From positions 267,670,075-267,734,074 of the forward strand of contig NC_081407.1 in the NCBI RefSeq assembly GCF_030272615.1: a DNA stretch of 64,000 nucleotides, in the 5' to 3' direction. Positions 26,335-36,972 of this stretch are shown here, one piece after another. Every line of letters begins with the position of its first letter. Positions within the stretch are counted from its first letter, which is position 1. This DNA comes from Cryptomeria japonica (Eukaryota; Streptophyta; Pinopsida; Cupressales; Cupressaceae). The notes under the pieces are model-generated. The model was given only the letters and a program-made list of their open reading frames with translations, did not search any database and was not told the origin of the DNA. Made by a program: the position numbers and the translations under genes.

Positions 26335-27648
26335 TGATGAATAATGATGAACAGTAACTACTCAACAGATACTGAGAGGGGGGGTGAATCAGTATAGACA
26401 AAAATTTCCTTAAACCACTTTGACTGTAAAGACTGCATTAATTGGTAAACAATATCATCGATCTAAAACAGAGCACTACTTGTAAAACACAGTGAGACTG
26501 TGAAACACATAAATCGGTAACACTTAGATCTTCACAAAACCTAATAACTCATTTCCACTTCACCCATATGCATAAGCAAGTAATACATCATTAGAAATAT
26601 AATAACCACTGGATCAACATGCTTTACCACTTGACAAAAAACACTAAGACATCACATGAAAAAGCATCACACATAACACATTGATTTTTCACGTGGAAAC
26701 CCAACTGGGAAAAACCATGGTGGGGATGAATAACCACAAGTTGTTCTTGAACTCTTCTGAAGTCCGCTCTATTAGGAGCCTAGTCCGGTTAAGGACTTTA
26801 CAATAGGTTCTGCTAGGAACCGATCCTGCTAGGGATCACCCAGTTAAGGGATGGCTAAATACCCGGTTAAAGGCTAGAACCCTATTAAAGGTTACCTCAC
26901 AAGAGGATTTGAAGAACTCAATGATTTTGAGTCGCCTTGTTAAAGGATTTACACAAACACACACAATCTTTTGCCAACAACTTCACAATGCAAATCATCA
27001 TCGACCTTATAGGAAACAGATAGGTTGGTAGCATAAACTCTAAACCCTAAACATTTAGGTTATCAATACAGTCGGCCCAATCCTGACCGTTCAATCACAT
27101 TGCATAGTGTAAAACAATCTTGAACAAATCTCAAGACGTTCTCCATTGTTCATTCTTTGCCACTTCTGGAAGCTGATAACCCATCACGTGCTCTCCACCA
27201 TTTACTGAGACTTCGCACATTCTCGAGGTAGATAGGATCAATCTTATTCATGCAAGATCCTCAAGGAAATCCTTCACACGCACAAGGCTGACGTGGCAAC
27301 ACGATTTGTTCTTCATTTCAATGCTAACCCATCACAGAATATCATCGGTCGAATCACATAGACTTGAAATGCATCAACTGGAAACCCTGAAGCTGAGACT
27401 ACCAACCGGTAGTCATATCAAATGAAACCCCGATACAAATTTTGCATATACCGGTTCACATTCCAACATACCGGTTCACCTTTTCACATATACCGGTTCT
27501 CATCATCAACATACCGCTTCACTTTTTCACATATACCGGTTCTCTTGCCAGTTGCTTACCTCAATATACCGGTTCATACTTCAGCATATTGACATCAATG
27601 ACAACATACAATATCATCATGTCATCAAACTCTGCACATATGCCAACA
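26335..27648 (-). repeat. Copia 3' LTR
   Basis: 1,314 bp, reading TGATGAATAATG...TGCCAACA on the plus strand. It aligns along its length with the LTR at 32052-33562 but lacks about 200 bp around 26955, where the other copy has the segment from about 32677 to 32875. Short ACACAAA/ACACAC repeats at the deletion borders suggest slippage or microhomology. The phased AACCGG-type motifs lie at 27451-27574. Confidence 0.93.
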
Positions 27649-27660
27649 ATCTCCCCCTTT
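27649..27660 (-). other. polypurine tract
   Basis: ATCTCCCCCTTT on the plus strand is AAAGGGGGAGAT on the element strand. It directly abuts the 3' LTR, where plus-strand DNA synthesis would be primed. Confidence 0.85.
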
Positions 27661-27905
27661 GGCATTGATGGCAATATACAAAGATATCTTCACATCTTCT
27701 CCCCAATCTCTTCCATGTTATGTCTTCAAAACTGCAGATATCTTCTTTGCTTCACATCTTCTCCCCCTTTGACAACAATGCCAAAGTGGAGGCACAGACA
27801 TCCAAGTTCCACTATGCTGCTCCCCCTGAGGAGTAGCATCCTTCAACACACCAATCCTGAAAAGATTTGACAATGCAATACCTAACTGATGTGGAGCACA
27901 TACCT

Positions 27906-29162
27906 TTAGTTCACCTCTTGAAGGGGCAGCACCCCTAATTCACCTCTTAAATAGGTAAATGTAGCCTTTGGTAGAGGCTTGGTGAATATATCTGCTAATT
28001 GCTCCTTACTGGAAACATGTTCCAATACAACTTCTTTGTTCTGAACTTTCTCCCTCAAGAAATGATACTTGAGTTCGAAGTGCTTGGTTCTAGCATGCAA
28101 TACCGAATTCTTGGAAATATTAATTTCACTTGTGTTGTCACAAAATATGCTCATTGGTTCAGATACAGGGACTTTGAAACCACTTAATACATGCTTCATC
28201 CAAATTGTCTGAGTACAGTTCATAAATGTTGCTACATATTCTGCTTCTACCGTATACTAAGAGATACAACTCTGCTTCTTACTCATCCATTAGACTAGTC
28301 TACCACCAAGAAAGAATGCACCACTGGTTTTGCTCTTCTGGTCATCCACATTACCAGCCCAATCGGCATCTGTAAACACTTTGAGGTTGAAATCAATACT
28401 GTATGGATACCACAATCCATAGTCTATAGTTCCCTTCAGATATCTAAGAATCCGTTTGACTGCTACCAAGTGGGATTCTTTTGGAATTTTTTGGAAACGT
28501 GCAACAATGCTCACTGCATGTGCAATGTCTGGTCTGCTATGTACTACATAGTGTAACTTACCAATCATTGACCGGTAATCCTTCTCATTTACCAACACTG
28601 AGTCATCTTCTTTTGACAATTTACAACCGGTCACCATCGGTGTACCAACCAGTTTGCTGTCTTCCATGCCAAAGGTCTTCAACACCTCTTTGACATACTT
28701 GGACTGGGTGATAAAGATACCATCTTTCATTTGTTGAATCTGTAGTCCAATGAAGAACTTAATCTCTTCGATTAGTGACATCTCAAATTCCTTCTTCATC
28801 TCATCTGCAAATGCATGACTCATCTTGTCATCTCCATCAAAAATTATGTCATCAACAAACACTTCACAAATCAGAATCTAATCTCCTTCTGACTTCAGAT
28901 AGATATTGCTATCTTCACTTGATCTTTCAAATCCAATCTTTACAAGATGTGAGTGTAAGCATTCGTACCATGCTCTAGGTGCTTGCTTCAATCCATACAA
29001 GGCTTTATGTAGCCTACATACCATATCACTGTCTTCTGATAGGGCAAACCCATCTGGTTGCTCTATGTACACTTCCTCTTCAAGTATTCCATTCAGGAAT
29101 GCAGATTTCACATCCATCTGATACACTTTGAATCCCTTGAAGGTTGAATACGCAATAAGCAT
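27906..29162 (-). pseudogene. Copia RT (C-terminal part) and RNase H
   Basis: Continues the pol frame after the stop at 29163-29165. Reads QMDVKSAFLNG, LYGLKQAPRAWY, then FVDDIIF (the catalytic YVDD box, here with Phe) near 28855, and a Copia RNase H with FTDADWAG near 28350. VEAEYVA and the C-terminal ADIFTKPL motif follow. In-frame stops fall at 28878-28880 (TAG), 28290-28292 (TAA) and 28257-28259 (TAG). The last lies where relatives read SLSTAEAEY. The final stop at 27906-27908 is the natural one. Confidence 0.92.
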
Positions 29163-30611
29163 TCAAACTCCTTCCAATCTAGCTACCGGAGAAAAGGTTT
29201 CTCCATAGTCTTCTCCTTCTTCTTGAGCATATCCCTTACATACCAGTCTGGCTTTGTTTCTTACCACTGTACCATCTTCATTTAACTTGTTTCTAAAAAC
29301 CCATTTGGTGCCAATAACATTTTTATGCTCAGGTCTGGGTACCAAAGACCATGTACCATTCTTTTCTATCGGGTCAAGTTCCTCTTCCATAGACTTAATC
29401 CAGTCTTCATCTTTATGTGCCTCTTTAAATGTTTTAGGCTCAAATTCAGAGATCATGCAAGAACTTTCTCTGACCTTTCTTCTTGTAAGAATTCTTGCAT
29501 CCTTATCTCCTATGATTTGCTTTGGATCATGATTCAACTTTACATACCTAGGAATGATCTTAACTGATTCCTCTTGCTTTTCCTCTTCATCCTCATCTTC
29601 ATCAGCATTAGCATCTACCGGTGTAGGAGCACTGTTACTGGTACTTGGTTGTTTTGCAACCAGTTCCCAGAAGGTTACAACCGGTTCATCTACCGCTAGC
29701 TCATTGCCGGTTTCCTCAGGTTTCTCAAAGGTTTCATCAACTTTAACATTGATACTTTCAATAATTCTCCGAGTCCTATTGTTAAAACACTTAAGAGCTT
29801 TGCTCTTGGTGGAATACCCTAGGAATATTCCCTCATCACATTTTACATCAAACTTGCTCTGGTGTTCACTCCTCTTGATATAAAATTTGCTACCAAACAC
29901 TCTAAAGTAGCTTACTACAGGAGTCTTTCCGGTCCAGTACTCATAAGGAGTTTTATCCTTACCTTTCTTGATGAGTACCCGGTTCATAGTGTAGATTGCA
30001 ATGCTCACCACTTTTCTCCAAAAAGTTTGAGCAACCTTCCCTTGAATCAACATTGTTCTGGCTGCTTCAACTACAGTCTGGTTGTTTCTTTCTACTAGGC
30101 CATTCTGCTGTGGAGTTTGGGGGGTAGACAATTGCCTCTTGATGCCATTCTCTTCATAGTAATTATTGAATTCTCCAGAGGTGAACACACCTCCTTGATC
30201 AGTTCTAAGGCATTTGATCCTCTTACCGCTTTCCTTTTCAACTAGTGCTTTGAAGGCTTTGAACTTTCCAAAAGCTTTAGACTTGTCTTTCAAGAATGTG
30301 ACCCACATCATTCTTGAGAAATCATCAGTTCGAATCATAAAGTACCTATCTCCCTGAACACTCCTAGTTTTCATAGGACCATACAAATCAGTATGCACAA
30401 GATCAAGTAAATTATTTGCTGTGAAAGATTTACCTTTGAAGGTTGAGGAAGAAATTTTCCCCAATTGACATTCTCTGCACAAAGGATTCTCTGGTTTGTT
30501 CAACACAGGCAATCCTCTAACTGCCTTGATCTTACTGGCCTTCACAATGTTATCAAAATTTACATGGCAGAGTCTCCTATGCCATATCCAACTATCATCA
30601 TACTTAGCCAT
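29163..30611 (-). pseudogene. Copia integrase and N-terminal RT
   Basis: Open for 482 codons. The zinc-binding HHCC residues are His11, His16, Cys45 and Cys48. The integrase triad is Asp75 (VHTDLYGPM), Asp138 (RTDQGG) and Glu174 (GLVERNN), with the family's D-35-E spacing. A chromodomain-free linker rich in acidic residues leads to the RT start (TWSLVPRP, GTKWVFRNK, ARLVCKGYAQ, FSPVARLEGV). The closing TGA at 29163-29165 replaces what is usually an Arg or Lys codon in PVARLEAVR, so it is a mutation. Confidence 0.93.
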
Positions 30612-30659
30612 TAGACATTGACTGATATTTGCATTTAACTGAAATAAGTTACCTTTGGT

Positions 30660-31980
30660 CTACATACCGGTGGCCATTAGTTCACCACTCTTTCCTTTTA
30701 TTTTGCATACTCCATCTTTGAATTCCAGAGTGAGTCCATTATCATTCAGCTGAGCAACACTCAAAAGGTTATGCCTGAAACCTTCTACCCAATACATATT
30801 ATCAGCACTACTTTTTCCATTTAAAGAGATGGAACCTTTGCCTTTTACCATACAAGGTGCATCATTACCAAATCGGACTACACCTCCATCATACTCTTCC
30901 AGAGATAGGATCTTTCTCCGGTCACCAGTCATGTGGTGAGAACAACCACTATCAATAATCCACTCATTGGAATTATCAAAGTGGGAGACAAGAGCCTTCT
31001 TGTCTGACACATCTTCTTTAACAACCACAAATACTATGTCTTCGCTTTCTTCATCTTCTGATTCATCATTAGTGACACCTTCATCAACTGCAACAAGACA
31101 ATTTCTCCTATTTCCTCCTTTGAACTTTTTGAACCTCTCCGGTTTGTCCTTATTATCACCATTAGGACAGTTTACAACAATGTGTCCTATCCTATTGCAA
31201 GAAAAGCATTTCAAAGGGAGATTACCTCTGTATTTTCCAGTTCCCTTAGGAAGTCTCTTGGCCAGAAGAGCTTCAAATTCCATCAGGATCTCCTCATCAT
31301 CCATATCTCTGCTTTGTCTTGGTTCACAACTGGTATTGGCTTCTTTACCCTTTCTAGATAGTGTAGCAGATGCTTTAAAGGTTGAATAAGTCTTCTGAAC
31401 ACTGCCATCATAACTGTTTAGCTCATATGCGGTTAACTTAGCAATGATGGAATCTAGGGACACCTTTGTCGTGTCAATAGATCTCAACTCTTGAATAGCG
31501 GCAACCGTTATTGCATAGACCAGTAATAAGGTTCTCAAAACTTTGCTAACAATGGTGGAATCATCCATTGTACCTCCTACACTCTTGATGTCTCCAACAA
31601 CAGTTTTAATCCTTATCCCATATTGTTGAATGGTCTCTCCTTCAACCATCCGCATGTCTTCAAACTTTCCTCTAAGGCTTTCTTCCTTAGCTTGCTTCAC
31701 ATGCTCATCATCGCCATAGATAGAATCCAGAGCATCCCATACATCTTTGGGATTGTCTTTCCTGAACATCAGATAGACTGCTGATAAGAGCTTCCATGAC
31801 TTGCCCATTCTCCTGGATTTCTCTTCTTTGATCATCAGTGAGAGTACCGGTAGGGACAACATTAGTATTCTCAACATAGCTCCAGTATTGAGCACCCATG
31901 CTTTTAATGTATATCTTCATTCTATCCTTCCACATCTTAAAGTTATCTCTGTTGAACTTAGGACCTTCCCTCTTCATCAT
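30660..31980 (-). pseudogene. Copia gag and protease
   Basis: The gag start (MMKREGPKF, with FKMWKDRM) lies at 31980. A frameshift at about 31745-31770 moves the frame, after which NPKDVWDALDSIYG and the UBN2-like gag core follow. A CCHC zinc knuckle, CFSCNRIGHIVVNC, is at about 31208-31167. The aspartic protease motif WIIDSGCSHHMT is at about 30960-30930 with its catalytic Asp intact. A TAG at 30660-30662 separates this part from the integrase segment in the same frame. Confidence 0.92.
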
Positions 31981-32037
31981 TAGAATATGATATTTTCCTC
32001 AAACGGTTAAGCTTACAACATAGAGGACCTGGAGGAC

Positions 32038-32049
32038 GCTCTGATACCA
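32038..32049 (-). other. Copia primer-binding site (tRNA-iMet)
   Basis: GCTCTGATACCA on the plus strand is TGGTATCAGAGC on the element strand, complementary to initiator tRNA-Met. Two bases separate it from the 5' LTR. Confidence 0.93.
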
Positions 32050-32051
32050 AT

Positions 32052-33562
32052 TGATGAATAATGATGAACAGTAACTACTCAACAGATACTGAGAGGGGGG
32101 GTGAATCAATATAGACAAAAATTTCCTTAAACCACTTTGATTGTAAAGACTGCACTAACTAGTAAACAATATCACCGATCTAAAACAGGGCACTACCGGT
32201 AAAACACAGTGAGACTGTGAAACACATAAACCGGTAACACTTAGATCTTCACAAAACCTAATAACTCATTTCCACTTCACCCATATGCATAAGCAAGTAA
32301 TACATCATTAGAAATATAATGACCACTGGATCAACATGCTTTAGCACTTGACAGAAAACACTAAGACATCACATGAAAAAGCTTCAGACATAACACATTG
32401 ATTTTTCACGTGGAAACCCAACTAGGAAAAACCACGGTGGGGATGAATACCCACAAATTGTTCTTGAAATTGTCTGAAGTCCGCTCTGTTAGGAGCCTAG
32501 TCCGATTAAGGACTTTACAATAGGTTCTGCCAGGAACTGATCCTACTAGGGATCACCTGGTTAAGGGATGGCTAAATACCCGGTTAAAGGCTAGAACCCT
32601 GTTAAAGGTTACCTCACAAGAGGATTTGAAGAGCTCAATGATTTTGAGTCACCCTGTTAAAGTATTTACACAAAGCTTGTTAAAGATACCCGGTTAAGGG
32701 ATTTTCCAACTGCTGAAATGGTTAGAAGTCAACAAGTAAAACACTGATATGATAACAACACTAAATGCCAAGGCAAATCCACTTTAGTTCCTTTACTTCT
32801 GCAATCACACTTTGAAGATCTGTACTCACTGCACCGGTCTGGCAAGAATCAAGTATCTCTTCACTTGGATACACACACAATCATTTGCCAACAACTTCAC
32901 AATGCAAATCATCATCGACCTTATAGGAAACAGATAGGTCAGTAGCATAAACCCTAAACCCTAAACATTTAGGTTATCAATACAATCGGCCCAATCCTGA
33001 CCGTTTAATCACATTGTATAGTGTAAAACAATCTTGAACAAATCTCAAGACGTTCTCCATTGTTCGTTCTTTGCCGCTTCTCAAAGCTGATAACCCATCA
33101 CGCGCTCTCCACCGTTTACTGAGACTTCGCACATTCTCGAGGTAAATAGGATAAATCTTCTTCATGCAAGATCCTCAAGGAAATCCTTCATGCGCACAAG
33201 GTTGACATGGCAACATGATCTGATCTTCATTTCAATGCTAACCCATCACAAAATATCATCAGTTGAATCACACAGACTCGAAATGCATCAACTGGAAACC
33301 TTGAAGCTGAGACTACCAATCGGTAGTCATATCAAATGAAACCCCAATAGAAACTTTGCATATACCGGTTCACATTCTAACACACCGGTTCACCTTTTCA
33401 CATATACCAGTTCTCATCATCAACATACCGCTTCACTTTTTCACATATACCGGTTCTCTTGCCAGTTGCTTACTTCAATATACCGGTTCATACTTCAGCA
33501 TATTGACATCAATGACAACATACAATATCATCATGTCATCAAACTCTGCACATATGCCAACA
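32052..33562 (-). repeat. Copia 5' LTR
   Basis: 1,511 bp with TGATGA...CCAACA ends on the plus strand. It is the longer of the two LTRs and retains the segment missing from the 3' copy. The six AACCGG-type motifs of its U3 lie at 33365-33488, with the same spacing as in the other LTR. Confidence 0.93.
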
Positions 33563-35121
33563 TAATCCACATAAAATATACTTAAATTTTACAAGGTTAA
33601 TTAAACCTTAATATGAATAATGATGAGGATGGAGTGAAGGCTAGGCCTTGCCAAACCTAGTTGTCGTGAGGAACCCTATAAATATAATTCCTTAGTAGAA
33701 TTGTTTAAGCCTCTAGACCTTCCAATGTAGAAATCATCTATTTGGCACATAAGAATAACCTTTATCTATGGTATGCATAAGGCCAAAACCAGTAAGTCTT
33801 GCATAAGGTAGGAAATTCATAAGCAACTTGATGGAACCCTTTACCATGATTTAAAGAGGCATAGAGAAAGTACTTAAGTAGTTTCTACATATTTTGATAG
33901 GAGGATTTTGAGGGAGACCCATATGAAGAAAAATGCATGAATGGTGACAAGCACTTTAGAACAAATCTAAAATTTCCTAGGTAGAAAAAGAGTCTGGACA
34001 ATCCAAAAGTGTAGTGTCCTTTTAATGTGAGTCAAAATGGCTTTCCAAAGAGCTATAGACAAGGAAAAGAAAGAAATGGAATACCTCAAAATATAAAAAC
34101 TCTTCATGGTCAATCCATTTCCAATTGAAAGAAATATATTAGAATTAAAAATCAACTTAATAGGAGGATTTTTTATAGAGTGAACTATAATTACATAAAT
34201 TGTGTTAGGACATTAGGTTTGATAATGAAATTGTATGAGAAACCCCTAATCAAAACTAAGAGAGTGTCAAAATAAATATATGATGCATAACATGTAAAAT
34301 TTATATCTATTTGTATAAAAACTACAAGTATGTTAGTGATGCAAGAAGCGAAGACTGTGTTGCAAATAAAACTATAGAAATAGACGATGGCATGTTTCGT
34401 TTATGTTGGCACCATAACAATATGTAGAGTTATTTGATATTGAGTGTATTTGTCAATGAGACTTAAACAAGGATTATGATTGGAATCAATATTTGCTAAA
34501 TATTTTACAGGAAACAATCACATGATTCACAGAGTTAAGCCAAACAAGTAAAGCGATTAATGGTGTATTTCAACATCCATCTATATTTGCTAAGAATTTT
34601 AAGAGTATAAATTAATAAACATTACATTTGAAACTCATGCAATATTTTGAATTGTAAGGGTAATTATGAGCCTCTTAAAATGACCATCCAAAGAAATGTT
34701 AGAACGTGAAAGTTTAATTAATTGGATCAAGGATGTAGCAAATAGTAATTAGTCAATGTAAATTCTCCCCCTTGTTCCTTGCACTAATAAGAAAGGTTGA
34801 TTTCAACATACACACCACTACGATTCATATATCACTAACCCTATTTTTATTGAATTATATCACTCTTATTTATAAATAATAATTTTGATTTACTTTGCTT
34901 TGAAAATTAAATTAATAGAAAATAAATATTTATAAATAATTTAAACCTACTTTACTCTAAAACTAAAATAATACTAAGAAACTATTTATGAATATTTTAA
35001 ACCTACTTTACTCCAAAAACCATGTTAACAAGTTAATTAAAAAAATTAATAATTTAAATAGGTACTTTAAAAAGCAATTTAATAAATTTTTATTTTAAAT
35101 TATAGTAGTCAAAGGCTGGTT
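33563..35121. other. non-coding, AT-rich
   Basis: No gene or clear repeat recognised. From 34850 to 35100 the sequence is extremely AT-rich, with repeated TTTAAACCTACTTTACTC words at about 60-bp intervals. Confidence 0.5.
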
Positions 35122-36570
35122 TGTAAGCACACCTTAGGTGAAATGAATGAAGACGAAATAAAAAGGACTCTGATGTCATGGAAATTGGGACAAGGCAAAA
35201 ACAAAGTTCGATGTTAATAAGTTAGTTCCAACCAAAAAAAAAAACAAAGAACTAAAAACCATTCCAAACATATCAAAAGAGATTTCAAAAAGCATGAAAG
35301 AAGTTTAACAAAACAAAATAAAGGAGAAGAGTCTCCCTAAGATGCTTCCATGATGCCTTTTGATGCTTCTCCCTTGTTTCTCCCCTCTCCAAGTCCCAAA
35401 TGAGTGTAGCTGTCAGCTTTTAGCACTATCCATGGATGCCATATGGAGATTCAAGATGGTTGTAGATGATAAACAAAATCTATGCAAGTGTAAAAGGGTT
35501 GCTATGAGAAATCTCTTAATGTCTATGTAAATTTCACTATAATAAAAATGCTCTAATGCTCTCTAATTCATTTTTTTGCTTAGGGAATGAGGTCCTTTTA
35601 TAGAAAAAAATGTTGTTTGAATGGCTAACATTGAGTGGGCTTCTGAAGGGTCAAGATTGATGGGTTTAGGATCCATGTGATGGCTTTTGACCCAATCCCA
35701 TGCTGACAAGTGTCAACATGAGATGGCTTGAGAGGAGAGGGAAGGAGCATTTAATGCCCAAGAAGACATGAGGGTAACCTCATGTGGGTTGGGTTATTGG
35801 ATAAATCTATTATCCAAGGGATAAACTCTTGTGCAAGAGTAAAAGGGAGAACCATGGTCAAAGCAATGAATGCTTGAAGAGATGCATGAGTTAAATGATG
35901 GTTGAGTTAGAGAGAAAGTATCTAGCCAAAGTTTGAGTTTGAGTTAACCATTTATGATCATGTAAGAGCCTTTAAGACTTTAGATGTTAGCTTGTTGGAG
36001 ACACAAAGCCTTTAATGGTTATTTAATACTTTTGGGTTGTTTTAAGAAGTGACCTTTCTTAAGGGATGTGCAAATGATTAGGGGGGGGATTAGGCTAATT
36101 AGAAGGGGTTAGAAGAGTCTAGAAGAAAGATAGAAGAATCTAGAAGGAAGTTAATGAGCAAGTGGGTGAGGATAAAAGGGAATTTTAATTAAAATAAAAT
36201 TCATTTATTTCAACTAAAATTATGCAACTAGCATTTGTAGGAGAATGCAAGTGGGAGGGTTTTTTAGGGATTTCAAATAAATATTTATTTATTTAAATGC
36301 GAGAGAGAGGATTTTAGGGATTTAAATAAATGTTTATTTAAACGTGGAGAGGGGTTCATTAAACAAATATGCTTTATTTATTTAATTAATTGTCAGAATA
36401 TGGTTTAATGAATTAAATTAAATAAATTGAATAATTTATTTAATTAATAGGAGAAGAGGGTTAAGATGAATTATTTAAATATTAATTTAATTAATTATTG
36501 ATCGATGGTTAAATAATCAAATAAATACTAAGTATTCATTTAATTAAGTAGATAGATTTGGGTGTCTACA
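35122..36570 (+). repeat. probable LTR upstream of the PMD relic
   Basis: Starts TGTAAGCACACC and ends GGGTGTCTACA, so the ends are imperfect inverted repeats with TG...CA. The last 350 bases are AAATAAAT-rich. It is followed by TTTGGCCCTG, in the place of a primer-binding site though not a canonical one. The LTR at 61640-63284 is followed by a similar TTTAGCCC. No second copy was found in the window, so the call rests on the ends alone. Confidence 0.4.
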
Positions 36571-36580
36571 TTTGGCCCTG

Positions 36581-36614
36581 TTTGAGACGGTGTGGTTTAT
36601 CACATCGTTTCAAA
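36581..36614. repeat. hairpin just after LTR end
   Basis: TTTGAGACGGTGTG (36581-36594) and CACATCGTTTCAAA (36601-36614) pair at 12 of 14 positions with a 6-base loop. Its place in the leader region could suit a packaging or dimerisation structure; that role is a guess. Confidence 0.65.
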
Positions 36615-36972
36615 GAAAAACAAGTAAGCATAGTACGTGCCCTAGTATGCACCAAGTTGGTGGTTAGGTATGCCCCCTCGAGAGATGAGACAAAATTTCA
36701 AAAAATTGGGCGATCTCTCGAAAAAAAGAAAGAAATGAGGGGATGGTAGAATAGATGAGTTTAGAGGAAATGGTGAAAGAATGGAGGAAAACAGTGGTAA
36801 AACAGAGAAATGGCAAGGGTCGGAAGGAATCGGGGGTCACGATGGTCACGAAGCGATGCAGCGGTAGGCTATATGTAGGTGAGAAGGGGTAAAACTATCT
36901 TCATTTGTACACGTGTCCATAGAAATTTAGAGCGTCTGACAACGACTTGTGCGACAGTTTAGGAGAGCAAAA

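Larger units (their letters stand above)
26335..33562 (-). mobile_element. full-length Copia retrotransposon, defective
   Basis: All structural parts are visible for an element transcribed on the minus strand: 5' LTR on the right (32052-33562), primer-binding site, gag-pol in Copia order (gag, protease, integrase, RT, RNase H), polypurine tract and 3' LTR on the left (26335-27648). Flanking 5-mers are GAATC (26330-26334) and TAATC (33563-33567), matching at 4 of 5 positions, as for an aged target duplication. The coding region has five internal stops and one frameshift. The LTRs are very similar by eye apart from a deletion of about 200 bp in the 3' LTR. No envelope-like or extra frame follows RNase H. 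Confidence 0.95.

Noticed and set aside
29254-29883. Ser-rich plus-strand frames of 92 and 109 codons
   Set aside because: They are shadows of the acidic linker and integrase coding on the minus strand of the Copia element.
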